A DNA stretch of 64,000 nucleotides from Rhodobiaceae bacterium (GTDB taxonomy: Bacteria > Pseudomonadota > Alphaproteobacteria > Parvibaculales > Parvibaculaceae): NCBI GenBank assembly GCA_021404525.1, contig JAAWWE010000002.1, forward strand, positions 186,001-250,000. Reading direction: 5' to 3'. Each line of letters begins with the position of its first letter. Within the stretch, counting starts at the first letter, position 1. The notes beneath the pieces are model-generated. The model was not told the DNA's origin. It worked only from the letters and a program-made list of their open reading frames with translations, and did not search any database. Of this stretch, positions 20,461-29,924 are shown one piece after another. Position numbers and translations under genes: made by a program.

Positions 20461-21102
20461 ATGACAGATGCTTTCCATGCCACAGATGAATTTGCTGCCC
20501 GGTTTGACAGTCTGCTGGCCTGGAGGCGTGATGTCCGTCGGTTCAAAAGGGATCCGCTGGAGCCTGGCCTTCTTGAAGAGCTGATTGATCGGGCCTGCCT
20601 CGCGCCAAGTGTTGGTAACGCGCAACCCTGGCGTTTCGTTTCTGTGGAGACGTCTGAGCATCGGAAAGCTGTCGCGGCAAGCTTCGAAGCTGAAAATGCC
20701 GAGGCAGCCAAGCTCTATGAAGATGAGCAAGCGCGTCTCTATTCTAAGTTGAAGCTTGCTGGCCTGAAAGAAGCGCCGGTCCACCTGGCAGTTTTCTCAG
20801 AGACTGAAACGTGTCTTGGCAATGGTCTTGGGCGTCAAACCATGCCGGAGACACTTGTCTACTCGACAGTCTGCGCCATTCACACCCTCTGGCTCGCCGC
20901 CAGAACGAGAGGTGTTGGCGTGGGGTGGGTCTCGATTCTCGACCCAAAAGTGATCACGCGCACACTAAAAGTGCCGGACAATTGGCAGCTTATTGGCTAT
21001 CTCTGCCTGGGCTATCCCATTGAAAATCATGACGATCCTGAGCTGGTGCGTCATGGATGGCAGGACCGGATAGACCGATCGAAGGTGTTCTTCCGCCGAT
21101 AG
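20461..21102 (+). CDS. bluB: 5,6-dimethylbenzimidazole synthase BluB
   Basis: Oxygen-dependent enzyme that cannibalises reduced FMN to make 5,6-dimethylbenzimidazole, the lower ligand of cobalamin. The 213-residue nitroreductase-fold protein has WRRDVRRFKRDP near the start, LAPSVGNAQPWRF, LAARTRGVGVGWVSILDP and the C-terminal CLGYP segment of BluB. It lies upstream of the cobalamin riboswitch on the same strand, so it is not itself under that switch. GTG 20452 is an alternative start three codons earlier; I prefer ATG 20461, though neither has a strong ribosome site. It feeds CobT, encoded at 31794-32855. Confidence 0.92.
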   Translation: MTDAFHATDEFAARFDSLLAWRRDVRRFKRDPLEPGLLEELIDRACLAPSVGNAQPWRFVSVETSEHRKAVAASFEAENAEAAKLYEDEQARLYSKLKLAGLKEAPVHLAVFSETETCLGNGLGRQTMPETLVYSTVCAIHTLWLAARTRGVGVGWVSILDPKVITRTLKVPDNWQLIGYLCLGYPIENHDDPELVRHGWQDRIDRSKVFFRR

Positions 21103-21151
21103 GGTGCCCGGCTTGAGCTTGCCGCCATCAGGCGTATGCGCTACACCCACC

Positions 21152-21325
21152 CGCAATGGTGCCCCGTCTAGGGGGTAAAAGGGAATCCGGTGAAAACCCG
21201 GAACTGTACCCGCAACTGTAAGTGGGGAGTTTTCTGCCACCTGTAAATGTCACTGAAGCGCATGGGGTGCTTTGGGAAGACAGGCAGAAAACGTCGATCC
21301 ACAAGTCAGGAAACCTGCCATTGCG
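21152..21325 (+). promoter_or_regulatory. Cobalamin (AdoCbl) riboswitch
   Basis: Closing helix P1 is a perfect 8-pair stem, CGCAATGG (21152-21159) with CCATTGCG (21318-21325). Inside are the family landmarks in order: GGTGCC, AGGGAATCCGGTGAAA, the B12 box core ACTGTACCCGCAACTGTAA, GGGAAG and AAGTCAGGAAACCTGCC. It sits 140 bases before btuB and should repress uptake and late synthesis when adenosylcobalamin is plentiful. The expression platform lies between 21326 and the btuB ribosome site at about 21454. Confidence 0.96.
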
Positions 21326-21465
21326 TCGTCCGTCCCCGGATCGGGTCATGTCCATGGGAGCGGTTCTCGCAGTGACGACAATGTTTGGACGAAGGACGGT
21401 TGGTGCCGTGCTCCGCATTGTTGTGGGCTGCTGCGCCAATGTCTTTCCTATTTGGGGACATTGAA

Positions 21466-23268
21466 ATGTCATTGCTAAAGAAAATTCTTCTCACAACTGT
21501 GCCCGTTTGGGCCGTCGCGCAACCTGTTCTTGCAGCAGAGCGAGCGCCAGAAATTGTCGTAACCGCAACGCGGACGGAGATTGCGACGTCGCAGGTGGGT
21601 AGCTCTATATCGGTTCTGACTGCCGAAGAGATAGAGGAGCGCCAGTACGCCTTCACTGTTGATGCACTGAGGGCCATGCCGGGGATCACTGTTAGCCAAA
21701 ACGGTCCCTTCGGCGGCCAGGCTTTGGTGAGTATTCGCGGCGCGGCCCCAGAACAGACACTTGTGCTGATCGACGGCGTCATTGCCAACGACCCTTCCAA
21801 CGCCGGAGCGTCTTTCAATTTCGCAAATCTTGACCCGAACGACATCGAGCGGATCGAAGTATTGCGGGGTCCTCAAAGTACGCTCTACGGATCACAGGCC
21901 ATCGGTGGTGTGGTCAATATCATCACCAAGCGTGCAGAAGAGCCATTCGCCTATAGCGCGTTTGCCGAAGCCGGCTCCTACAACACATTGCGTTCTGGCG
22001 GTACTGTCTCTGGCCGGGAAGGTCAGACCGACTATCGTGTCTCTCTGAGCGGTGTGCGGACGAATGGCATTTCCAAAGCTGATGAGAACGACGGAAACAT
22101 CGAAGAGGATGGATACAAAAACTATACATTTGGTGCCAATGTCGGCTCGAACTTGACGGAAGCGTTGCGCGTCGAAGGCAGCCTGCGATACTCAGATAGC
22201 CGGAGCGAGTTTGACGCTGGAGGTGGTGTCGGTGGCGATGGTGATCGCGTCGCCCACACGCGTGAATTGCAGACATCGCTGTCGGCTCATCTCAGTACAT
22301 TCGGCGGTGCCCTGGAAAACAGCCTCACGGCCAGTTATGCCATGGTCGACAGAGATAATGAGACAAACGGCGCTCGTTCTTTCAGCAATACAGGGCTTCG
22401 CACATCGTTTGAATATATTGGTGAGATTGCAACATCAGATATGTGGAACGCGATCATTGGTCTTAAAACCGAAGACACAGAGATCCGTGACTCGTCATCT
22501 ATCCGAACGGACAGTGTCTTTGGTCAGGTTCAGGTATTGCCCATCGATAATCTATCGCTCATTGGGGGCGTTCGGTTCGATGACCATCAGACCAGTGGCG
22601 GCGTGACAACCTTCCGATTCACAGGGGCGTATGAGCTTCCAGAATCCGGAACGCTATTCCGGGCCTCCTGGGGCGAAGGTTTTAAATCGCCGACACCGTT
22701 CCAGTTGAGTGTTACGCCGACATTGTCGCCTGAAGAGTCCCGCGGGTGGGATGCAGGGATTGAGCAGGAATTCCTGGGCGGAAAAGCAAGTCTGCAGGTC
22801 AACTATTTCGATCAGGAAGTGGAAAATCAGATCGACTTTCTTTTTGGGCCCTTCCGGTATGTTAATCTTGACGCTGTCGATACGCAGGGCTGGGAGTTTA
22901 TTGCGACAGCACGTCCTGCAGATTGGATTGATGTAAGCGCGAACTTCACGCATCAGTCAGCAACCGACCTTACAACAGGAGATCAGGTGTTCAGAACACC
23001 GGCAAATCTGGCAAGTCTGGATGTTACAACACGACCGATGGATGGCTTCACCGTCGGTGGTGCCGTAACGTGGAACGGCGATGAAACAGATCGCAATGGG
23101 TTGGTGCAGGATTGGTTCCGCGTGGACGTGAGGAGCTCCTATCAGCTGAACGATCAGGTGGAACTCTTCGGACGTGTGGAGAATCTGTTAGACGAACAGT
23201 ATCAGGATATTCTGGGATTCGGCACGCCAGGAATTTCTGGCTTCTTCGGTGTTCGGATTAAAGGATGA
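21466..23268 (+). CDS. btuB: TonB-dependent vitamin B12 receptor BtuB
   Basis: Outer-membrane, TonB-driven receptor for cobalamin or cobinamide. 600 residues: signal peptide ending VLAAE (about residues 1-24), TonB box EIVVTATR, plug domain with VSIRGAAPEQTLVLIDG and IERIEVLRGPQSTLYGSQAIGGVVNIIT, then a beta barrel ending in aromatic residues near GISGFFGVRIKG. ATG 21466 was chosen because GGGGACA and a signal peptide follow the expected pattern; the reading frame is open from 21385. The riboswitch upstream and btuF overlapping downstream by 4 bases make the B12 assignment firm. Confidence 0.95.
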   Translation: MSLLKKILLTTVPVWAVAQPVLAAERAPEIVVTATRTEIATSQVGSSISVLTAEEIEERQYAFTVDALRAMPGITVSQNGPFGGQALVSIRGAAPEQTLVLIDGVIANDPSNAGASFNFANLDPNDIERIEVLRGPQSTLYGSQAIGGVVNIITKRAEEPFAYSAFAEAGSYNTLRSGGTVSGREGQTDYRVSLSGVRTNGISKADENDGNIEEDGYKNYTFGANVGSNLTEALRVEGSLRYSDSRSEFDAGGGVGGDGDRVAHTRELQTSLSAHLSTFGGALENSLTASYAMVDRDNETNGARSFSNTGLRTSFEYIGEIATSDMWNAIIGLKTEDTEIRDSSSIRTDSVFGQVQVLPIDNLSLIGGVRFDDHQTSGGVTTFRFTGAYELPESGTLFRASWGEGFKSPTPFQLSVTPTLSPEESRGWDAGIEQEFLGGKASLQVNYFDQEVENQIDFLFGPFRYVNLDAVDTQGWEFIATARPADWIDVSANFTHQSATDLTTGDQVFRTPANLASLDVTTRPMDGFTVGGAVTWNGDETDRNGLVQDWFRVDVRSSYQLNDQVELFGRVENLLDEQYQDILGFGTPGISGFFGVRIKG

Positions 23269-24113
23269 TCAAACAGGCAATCGGGTTGGGTCTTGGTCTT
23301 CTGGTCAGCGGTGTCACCGCTGGCCAGGCGGCGGGCCTGTCGGTTGCCTCGCTTGATTTCTGCGCTGACCAATATGTTTTAGCCTTGGCGGACGCTGGTC
23401 AAATCATTGGCGTCTCGCCCCACGCGGAAACTGAGTTTTCCTACCTTGCCGACAAAGCAGTGGACATCCCCAAGATCAGACCAACGGCAGAAGAAATTTT
23501 GGTCCTCCGGCCAGATGCCGTCGTGCGATTGTGGGGTGGTGGGTATGGCGCAAAAGAAACGCTCGAACGCTATGGCATTCCGGTCGTTCAAGTGTCGCTC
23601 GCTGTCACTTTGGAAGAAACAAAGGCAAACCTCCTGGCAGTCGGAGAAGCTCTAGGGCATTTGGACCGTGCGGAGGCCATGGCCGCTGAACTAGAGAGGC
23701 GGATTGCGGCAGTGCAAAGTGATCCACAGGAAGATCGGCCGCTCGCCCTCTACGTGACACCGTCCGGCACCACAACTGGTCGTGGCACCTTTATCCATGA
23801 AATGATGACAACCGCCGGTGTCGACAACATGTCGGCAGACCTTGGAACATCACCATGGCACCCAGTTAACCTCGAGGCCTTGGCACTAGACCCACCAGAC
23901 ATGATCGTTGCGGGCTTTTATGACTTGAGGTCAGGCAAACTCAGCAACTGGTCTTTGTCGCGTCACGAATTTCTGAGGCGACAGGGCGACATCCGGCCGG
24001 TGGCCCGTATCCCCAGCCGCGAGATCGCCTGTGCCGCCTGGTTTGTGGCTGACGCCATTGAAGAAATTGCCGCCACGCGCAGATCAATATCATCGGACGC
24101 GGTGGAACAGTGA
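23265..24113 (+). CDS. btuF: Cobalamin ABC transporter substrate-binding protein BtuF
   Basis: Periplasmic type III binding protein that receives B12 from BtuB and delivers it to BtuCD. 282 residues with an N-terminal signal peptide (about 1-23, ending GQAAG), then LSVASLDFCADQYVLALA and PEILVLRPD-like helices typical of the BtuF/FhuD fold. It overlaps btuB by an ATGA-type junction and the next gene starts directly after its stop, so expression is coupled. It lacks any enzyme motif. The permease and ATPase genes lie 2.6 kb downstream in the same operon, separated by three biosynthetic genes. Confidence 0.9.
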   Translation: MIKQAIGLGLGLLVSGVTAGQAAGLSVASLDFCADQYVLALADAGQIIGVSPHAETEFSYLADKAVDIPKIRPTAEEILVLRPDAVVRLWGGGYGAKETLERYGIPVVQVSLAVTLEETKANLLAVGEALGHLDRAEAMAAELERRIAAVQSDPQEDRPLALYVTPSGTTTGRGTFIHEMMTTAGVDNMSADLGTSPWHPVNLEALALDPPDMIVAGFYDLRSGKLSNWSLSRHEFLRRQGDIRPVARIPSREIACAAWFVADAIEEIAATRRSISSDAVEQ

Positions 24114-25091
24114 ATGTTGGTCGGTCTCAACACCACTTGGGTGCTTCTGGGAGCCCTCGCACTTGAAGGCGTTGCGGGATATCCCGTCATCCTATGGCGC
24201 AGCATCGGCCACCCTGTATCCTGGATAGGGTGGTATTTGAACCTCGGTGAGGCGCGGCTCAACTCTCATGGTCGCCATCCCATGCGAGATCTCATGAGCG
24301 GCATGGCTTGGTTGGCATTGGGCCTCATATCTCTTGGCGGGTTTATGTGGTTCCTGAGCGTGGCACTCAGCCAATTGGCATTTGGATGGCTTCTCGAGCT
24401 TCTCATCATCGCGACCTTGGTCGCGAGCCGATCTCTCTACACCCATGTGCGTGAGGTATATGCGGCACTCTCCCAGGCCAATATCGATGATGCGCGACAG
24501 AAAGTGTCGCTCATTGTGGGCAGGAACACGGATACATTGGAGGAGCACGCCATTGCCCGCGCTGCAGTGGAAAGCCTCGCGGAGAATGCCTCGGATGGTG
24601 TCATCGCGCCGCTCTTTTGGGGGCTCGTCGCGGGTTTGCCGGGCATCGCGATCTACAAGCTGGTCAATACAGCAGACAGCATGTGGGGACACCGAAATGG
24701 TCAATATGAATGGTTCGGAAAAACGGCTGCGCGTCTTGATGATTTTTTGAACCTGGTTCCAGCGCGCCTAACCGGTCTCCTTTTTTGCCTAAGCGCGGTG
24801 CCCAAGAGGCGTGGCGCGAATGCCTTTCGGGTGATGCGCCGAGACGCATCAACGCATCTGTCACCCAATGCGGGCTGGCCGGAAGCAGCAATGGCGGGTG
24901 CATTAGATCGACGCTTGGGCGGACCACGGCAATATCAGGGCCAGATCACGGATGGCGTGTGGCTTGGCGATGGATCAGAAGACTTGGACGCAAACGACCT
25001 TCGAGAATCCCTGCACCTCTATCTGGTCATGCTTGGTTTCGTCGTTGTGATGGTCGCAATCATCGGTCTATTGGGTGGGCAGGGCTTATGA
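24114..25091 (+). CDS. cbiB: Adenosylcobinamide-phosphate synthase CbiB
   Basis: Integral membrane enzyme that joins aminopropanol phosphate to adenosylcobyric acid. Also called CobD in Pseudomonas nomenclature. 325 residues with about five membrane segments and the family blocks HPVSWIGWYLNLGEARLN, ESLAENASDGVIAPLFWG, LVNTADSMWGH and AARLDDFLNLVPARLTGLL. ATG 24114 abuts the btuF stop. Its stop overlaps the cobD start as ATGA. It uses the product of CobQ and the (R)-1-aminopropanol phosphate made by the next gene product. Confidence 0.94.
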   Translation: MLVGLNTTWVLLGALALEGVAGYPVILWRSIGHPVSWIGWYLNLGEARLNSHGRHPMRDLMSGMAWLALGLISLGGFMWFLSVALSQLAFGWLLELLIIATLVASRSLYTHVREVYAALSQANIDDARQKVSLIVGRNTDTLEEHAIARAAVESLAENASDGVIAPLFWGLVAGLPGIAIYKLVNTADSMWGHRNGQYEWFGKTAARLDDFLNLVPARLTGLLFCLSAVPKRRGANAFRVMRRDASTHLSPNAGWPEAAMAGALDRRLGGPRQYQGQITDGVWLGDGSEDLDANDLRESLHLYLVMLGFVVVMVAIIGLLGGQGL

Positions 25092-26095
25092 GCATGCTTC
25101 TTCATGGGGGGGATCTCGAAGCCTTCGGTCGAAAAAATCCCGAGGCCTTAAGACCTCTGATCGATCTAAGTACAGGCATCAACCCGCGCGCCTATGGCGC
25201 ATCGATTGAACAAGACTGGTTGACCCGCTTGCCAAGCGATGCAGACGAGCAATCATGCCGGACCGCATTTGCAAGCTATGCAGGTATTGATCGGGCGTTC
25301 GTGCATGTCATGCCGGGAACGCAAACCATCATCTCTGGTCTACCGCATCTCTTTCCGGACAATCATGTGGTCGTCTTGTCGCCCACCTATGGCGAGCATG
25401 AAGCCAGTTGGCGAGCCGCCGGGCACGTTGTTTCAACCAGTCCGGCCTCAGAGATTTTGAGGGTCGACGCCGACATCATTGTTGTCACCAACCCCAATAA
25501 TCCGGATGGCTATGTCTTTGAGAAAGCTGCACTGCGTGCCTGCCAGGCGCGTCAAAAAGCACGGGGCGGTTATCTGGTCGTCGATGAGGCTTTTGTAGAC
25601 AGCACTCCTCAGCTAAGCGTCGCGCAAGACGTTCATGAGGGCGGATTGTTGGTTTTGAGGTCCTTTGGGAAGTTTTTTGGGCTAGCAGGCCTAAGGCTTG
25701 GCTTTCTATTGGGCCCTGAGCAAATCGCCGAACCATTGACGCAACGCCTGGGCCCCTGGAGTACGAGCACGCCGGCCCTGCATATTGCTGCCACCGCCTA
25801 TGAAGATACTGCCTGGATTGCGGAGACGCGGTCGCATCTCAACCAAGAGATGGATCGCTTGCTCGCAAGCCTTGTCCCCCGCATAGGAACGGAAGTCGGA
25901 CGCACGTCCCTGTTTGCGCTCCTAAAGGTTGAAGATGGGGCGAGGGTGGCTGGTCATTTGGCAGCCCATGGAATTTTCGTCCGGACATTTCCGAATATGC
26001 CAAACTATCTTCGCTTGGGCCTCCCAGGTGAACCATGGGCGTGGGATCGTCTTGAAACCGCTTTGACAGAATGGGAGCACAAAAATGAGTGCTGA
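25088..26095 (+). CDS. cobD: L-threonine-O-3-phosphate decarboxylase (CobD/CobC family)
   Basis: PLP enzyme of the aminotransferase I fold that makes (R)-1-amino-2-propanol phosphate for the nucleotide loop. Enteric name CobD; called CobC in Pseudomonas. 335 residues from ATG 25088 with MLLHGGDLEAFGR, LIDLSTGINP, NPNNPDG at 135-141, DEAFVD at 166-171 and the PLP Lys195 in RSFGKFFG. The frame is open 303 bases further upstream inside cbiB, but the ATGA overlap and family N-terminus fix the start; ATG 25094 is a near alternative. It overlaps cobO by 11 bases. Confidence 0.92.
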   Translation: MSMLLHGGDLEAFGRKNPEALRPLIDLSTGINPRAYGASIEQDWLTRLPSDADEQSCRTAFASYAGIDRAFVHVMPGTQTIISGLPHLFPDNHVVVLSPTYGEHEASWRAAGHVVSTSPASEILRVDADIIVVTNPNNPDGYVFEKAALRACQARQKARGGYLVVDEAFVDSTPQLSVAQDVHEGGLLVLRSFGKFFGLAGLRLGFLLGPEQIAEPLTQRLGPWSTSTPALHIAATAYEDTAWIAETRSHLNQEMDRLLASLVPRIGTEVGRTSLFALLKVEDGARVAGHLAAHGIFVRTFPNMPNYLRLGLPGEPWAWDRLETALTEWEHKNEC

Positions 26096-26696
26096 AAATG
26101 AGAACGCGACTCACACAGAAGAGATGAAGAAGGTCCAGTCAGCGCATCGTGAAAAAATGTCTGAGAAGAAAGAGGCAGATCGTGGCCTGTTCCTGATCCT
26201 CACCGGCGACGGTAAGGGAAAGTCGAGCTCTGCTTTTGGATCGATCATCCGCGCGCTTGGCTGGGGGCACAGCGTGGGCGTTGTGCAATATGTGAAAGGC
26301 AACTGGAAAACAGGCGAGCGTCAGTTCTTTGAGAAATATCCAGACCTGGTTACCTGGCACACAATGGGGCAGGGTTTTACCTGGGACACCCAAGACCGGG
26401 AAAAGGACATCGAAGCCGCTCGGGCAGCCTGGGACGTCTCCGCCAAAATGTTGGCGTCCGGCGAATATGACCTGGTCGTGCTCGATGAGCTGAACATTGT
26501 TCTGCGCTATGATTATTTGCCAGTAGATGAGGTGTTAGCAGGCCTTATGAACCGTCATCCCCGCACAAGTGTCATGGTGACGGGTCGTGATGCGAAAGAA
26601 GAGCTGCGCGACAAAGCCGATCTCATCACGGAGATGACACCCGTCCGGCATCCATTCGAAGCGGGCATAAAGGCAAAACGAGGCATCGATTATTAA
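26085..26696 (+). CDS. cobO: Cob(I)yrinic acid a,c-diamide adenosyltransferase
   Basis: Transfers the adenosyl group from ATP to the cobalt of cob(I)yrinic acid diamide or cobinamide (CobO/BtuR family). 203 residues: a charged N-terminal helix, then P-loop GDGKGKSS at 41-48, VGVVQYVKGNWKTGERQF, and the Walker B-like VVLDELN, ending in KAKRGIDY, the usual BtuR C-terminus. The start lies inside the end of cobD after a GGGAG site, and its stop shares a base with the btuC start, so translation is tightly coupled. Confidence 0.95.
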   Translation: MSAENENATHTEEMKKVQSAHREKMSEKKEADRGLFLILTGDGKGKSSSAFGSIIRALGWGHSVGVVQYVKGNWKTGERQFFEKYPDLVTWHTMGQGFTWDTQDREKDIEAARAAWDVSAKMLASGEYDLVVLDELNIVLRYDYLPVDEVLAGLMNRHPRTSVMVTGRDAKEELRDKADLITEMTPVRHPFEAGIKAKRGIDY

Positions 26697-27694
26697 TGAG
26701 CTTTCGCTCCCCATACAGTGCCTCAATTCTCCTGTTTGCCTTGCTTCTAACAGCAATGGCGGCAAGCCTGTTTTTGGGCTACGCCCCCTTAGGTGTGGGT
26801 GACGTTTTTCAGGGGCTTATTGGATCTGGTGATGAGCGCTACGTCTTCATTGTGCAGGACATACGCGCGCCCCGCATTCTTTTGGGTGCCATGGTGGGCG
26901 GTTCTCTGGGGCTTGCAGGTGCCGCCATTCAGGGTCTGCTCAGAAACCCGCTGGCTGATCCAAGCGTGATCGGGGTTTCGTCGAGTGCAGGCCTGGGGGC
27001 TGTGGTCGCCATCTACTATGGCTTCGCCGCTTCATCAGCGATTATTGTGCCTGTCTTTGCCATCAGCTTTGCGATCGCCGCCATGTTGGTGCTGGTGTGG
27101 CTTGCGGGCAAAGACGCCAGTATCCTGACCCTTATCCTGGCAGGTGTGGCGATCTCTAGCCTTGCGGCAGCGCTGACGTCCCTGGCAATGAACCTCTCGC
27201 CCAATCCGTTTTCCCTGAATGATATTGTGCTCTGGCTGTTGGGCTCTCTTGCCAATCGAAGTTTCACCGAGCTTTGGATCGCGGGGCCCTTCATGGTGGC
27301 AGGCTGGGTACTTCTGCTCTCCACAGCACGCGCGCTCCCGTCCCTCAGTTTGGGAGAAGATGCAGCCGCCTCGCTCGGTGTTGATCTACGCCGGGTACGC
27401 TTGCAAACCGTTTTCGGATCGGCTTTTGCCGTTGGTGGCGGCGTTGCTGTCAGTGGCGCCATTGGTTTTGTAGGGCTAGTCGCGCCGCATCTGGTCCGGC
27501 CACTTGTGGGCCATGACCCAGGACGCCTGCTGCTGCCAAGTGCGCTGGCAGGTGCCCTTATACTCGTTCTGGCGGATATTGGCGTGCGGACAATTCCAGG
27601 CGATGCGGAACTGAAGCTGGGTGTTGTCACCGCCCTGCTCGGCGCACCCTTCTTTCTTTGGCTTATCATCTATACACGGCGGTCCATGAGATGA
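26696..27694 (+). CDS. btuC: Cobalamin ABC transporter permease BtuC
   Basis: Inner-membrane FecCD-family permease, 332 residues, about ten membrane segments. Family landmarks are IRAPRILLGAMVGGSLGLAG with AAIQGLLRNPLADPSVIGVSSSAGL, the coupling region LGEDAAASLGVD and the C-terminal GFVGLVAPHLVRPLVGHDP. These blocks are shared by B12 and siderophore permeases; B12 is assigned from the riboswitch operon. ATG 26696 reuses the last base of the cobO stop. An ATGA overlap leads into btuD. Confidence 0.92.
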   Translation: MSFRSPYSASILLFALLLTAMAASLFLGYAPLGVGDVFQGLIGSGDERYVFIVQDIRAPRILLGAMVGGSLGLAGAAIQGLLRNPLADPSVIGVSSSAGLGAVVAIYYGFAASSAIIVPVFAISFAIAAMLVLVWLAGKDASILTLILAGVAISSLAAALTSLAMNLSPNPFSLNDIVLWLLGSLANRSFTELWIAGPFMVAGWVLLLSTARALPSLSLGEDAAASLGVDLRRVRLQTVFGSAFAVGGGVAVSGAIGFVGLVAPHLVRPLVGHDPGRLLLPSALAGALILVLADIGVRTIPGDAELKLGVVTALLGAPFFLWLIIYTRRSMR

Positions 27695-28461
27695 TCGCCG
27701 CTCAAAACATATCAGTGTCGCTGGGTGCGCACGCCGCTGTCCGCAACGTCTCTATGGAGATACGGCCGGGGGAGACTGTCGGCTTTGTTGGGCCAAATGG
27801 TGCGGGCAAAACCAGCTTGCTTCGAGCTCTCCTGCGTCTTGTTCCAGTAGACAGTGGTGCGGTACTGCTCGGGACAACAGACATCACCAACGATGCACCG
27901 CACAAGCATGCACAAGAAATTGCCTACTTGCCACAAGGCCAGAACGTCGCTTGGCCGCTGACAGCTCGCCGGTTGGTGGCACTCGGCCGTGTGCCCCATC
28001 GCTCTACGTGGGAAACCCTGAAGCCTGAAGACGAACAGGCAATAGACGCGGCACTGGCGGCAACAGATTCAGCAGCATTTGCGGATCGCCCGGTCACCGA
28101 ACTCTCCGGCGGTGAGCGCAGCAGGGTCCTGCTTGCGCGCGCCCTTGCCGTCCAAGCGCGAGTGCTCCTGGTCGATGAGCCGACTGCGTCGCTCGATCCT
28201 TTTCATCAGCTGACCACCATGGAAGCATTGAAGGCAACGTCGGGCGACGGGGCGGCCGTTGGCGTCGTCTTGCACGACCTCAATTTGGCGGGACGCTTCT
28301 GTGACCGGCTCTATCTGATGCATGAGGGCGCCGTCATCGCTGAGGGAACGCCAGACCAGGTCTTGAGTGATACAAACCTTGCCCGCGTCTATCGTATCGG
28401 GGTGCGGCGGGATGATCGGGGAGATGTCATTGTCGATCGGCGCCTGAGCGACATCCCATGA
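27691..28461 (+). CDS. btuD: Cobalamin ABC transporter ATP-binding protein BtuD
   Basis: Cytoplasmic ATPase that powers BtuC. 256 residues with Walker A GPNGAGKT (34-41), Q-loop [11 protein letters not shown], signature LSGGE (138-142), Walker B VLLVDEP and the switch His in [13 protein letters not shown] 27691 overlaps the btuC stop (ATGA); the in-frame codons upstream fall inside btuC and are not family-like. Its own stop overlaps cobQ in the same way. Together with BtuF and BtuC it completes the uptake system. Confidence 0.93.
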   Translation: MIAAQNISVSLGAHAAVRNVSMEIRPGETVGFVGPNGAGKTSLLRALLRLVPVDSGAVLLGTTDITNDAPHKHAQEIAYLPQGQNVAWPLTARRLVALGRVPHRSTWETLKPEDEQAIDAALAATDSAAFADRPVTELSGGERSRVLLARALAVQARVLLVDEPTASLDPFHQLTTMEALKATSGDGAAVGVVLHDLNLAGRFCDRLYLMHEGAVIAEGTPDQVLSDTNLARVYRIGVRRDDRGDVIVDRRLSDIP

Positions 28462-29924
28462 CCAAGGCGTTGATGCTTCAGGGGACAGGGTCTGATGTAG
28501 GCAAGTCCGTGCTTGTTGCAGGCCTTGCCAGGGCAGCGACAAACCGGGGCCTCACTGTGCGCCCCTTTAAACCACAAAACATGTCCAACAATGCAGCGGT
28601 AACCGTAGAGGGCGGAGAGATTGGCCGGGCCCAATGGCTGCAGGCCCGCGCATGCAGAATACCCCCCAGCATTCACATGAACCCGGTTCTTCTCAAACCC
28701 CAAAGCGATGTCGGCGCACAGGTGGTGGTGCAGGGAAAGGTCTGGGGAACTTCAGAAGCACGGGATTATCAGACTCGAAAAAGAGAGCTGCTTTCATCGG
28801 TTCTGGAGAGCTTTGAGGTCTTGAAAGCAGATGCAGCTCTCATTCTGGTGGAGGGAGCGGGGAGCCCTGCAGAAACCAATCTGCGCGCAGGTGACATCGC
28901 CAATATGGGGTTTGCGACGGCGACCGGGACGCCTGTGGTTCTTATCGGCGACATTGACCGTGGCGGGGTCATTGCAAGTCTCGTGGGCACTCATGCGGTG
29001 CTGGACCCCGCCGACCAAGACATGATCAAAGGCTTCCTCATCAACAAATTCAGGGGGGATGTTTCCCTCTTTGATGAGGGCGTCAAAGAGATTGAGCATC
29101 GCACCCGGTGGCAGAGTTTCGGAATCCTCCCCTGGGTGCGGGCCGTATCTGACTTGCCGGCGGAAGATGCTGTGGTGCTTGAGCACGGCCAGAAGCGCCA
29201 GGACGGCGCGCTCAAAATTGCGGTGCCCATGCTGTCGCGCATCGCAAATTTCGATGACGTTGATCCGCTGACCCAGGAGAAAAGCGTCGATCTTCAATTC
29301 ATTCCGCCAGGCAAGCCGCTGCCGGGCGATGCAAAACTGGTCATCCTGCCGGGCACGAAGTCGACGATTGCCGATCTGGATTTTTTTCGCGCGCAAGGAT
29401 GGGACATCGACCTTCAGGCCCATATCCGTCGCGGGGGGCAGGTGTTGGGCCTCTGTGGCGGATTTCAGATGTTGGGAACAGAGATTGAGGATCCAGAAGG
29501 TCTCGAAGGCGCGGCTTCAAGAACACCAGGTCTCGGACTCCTTGATGTGGCGACGGTAATGCAGCCAGAGAAGCAGGTGCGGACGGTCACCGGACAGGCA
29601 GCACGCTCCGGCGCGCCTTTTACGGGCTATGAAATACATATCGGTGAAACCAAAGGGCGAGATCTGGCGCGACCGCTGCTCGAAGTTGGCGGCGCGCCGC
29701 ACGGCGCAATCAGCAAAGACGCCTGCGTCATGGGCGCTTACATCCACGGGCTATTTGAAAGCGGTACGTTTCGCAGAGATTTTTTGCAGAACTTGGGCGC
29801 GGTGAGTGATGGCCAAAACCATGATGAGAAAGTCGATCGCGCCTTGGACGAGTTAGCAGAAGCGATGGAGAGCACTCTCGATATTGAAGGGCTGCTTAAC
29901 CTTGCGACGGTGCCTTCAAGATGA
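28458..29924 (+). CDS. cobQ: Cobyric acid synthase (glutamine-hydrolysing)
   Basis: Amidates side chains b, d, e and g of adenosylcobyrinic acid a,c-diamide using glutamine and ATP. 488 residues: dethiobiotin-synthetase-like domain with GTGSDVGKS at 9-17 and KPQNMSNN, then a class I glutamine amidotransferase domain with nucleophile Cys333 in [10 protein letters not shown] and the His of GAYIHGLFE. It is the last gene of the riboswitch operon. Its 3' end overlaps the convergent cobU gene by 29 bases. CobB and CobNST, needed for the preceding de novo steps, are not in this window. Confidence 0.95.
   Translation: MTKALMLQGTGSDVGKSVLVAGLARAATNRGLTVRPFKPQNMSNNAAVTVEGGEIGRAQWLQARACRIPPSIHMNPVLLKPQSDVGAQVVVQGKVWGTSEARDYQTRKRELLSSVLESFEVLKADAALILVEGAGSPAETNLRAGDIANMGFATATGTPVVLIGDIDRGGVIASLVGTHAVLDPADQDMIKGFLINKFRGDVSLFDEGVKEIEHRTRWQSFGILPWVRAVSDLPAEDAVVLEHGQKRQDGALKIAVPMLSRIANFDDVDPLTQEKSVDLQFIPPGKPLPGDAKLVILPGTKSTIADLDFFRAQGWDIDLQAHIRRGGQVLGLCGGFQMLGTEIEDPEGLEGAASRTPGLGLLDVATVMQPEKQVRTVTGQAARSGAPFTGYEIHIGETKGRDLARPLLEVGGAPHGAISKDACVMGAYIHGLFESGTFRRDFLQNLGAVSDGQNHDEKVDRALDELAEAMESTLDIEGLLNLATVPSR

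Noticed and set aside
24785..25087. Long N-terminal extension of the threonine-phosphate decarboxylase
   Set aside because: The extension lies within cbiB in another frame; the family N-terminus MLLHGGD begins at 25088-25094 with an ATGA overlap.
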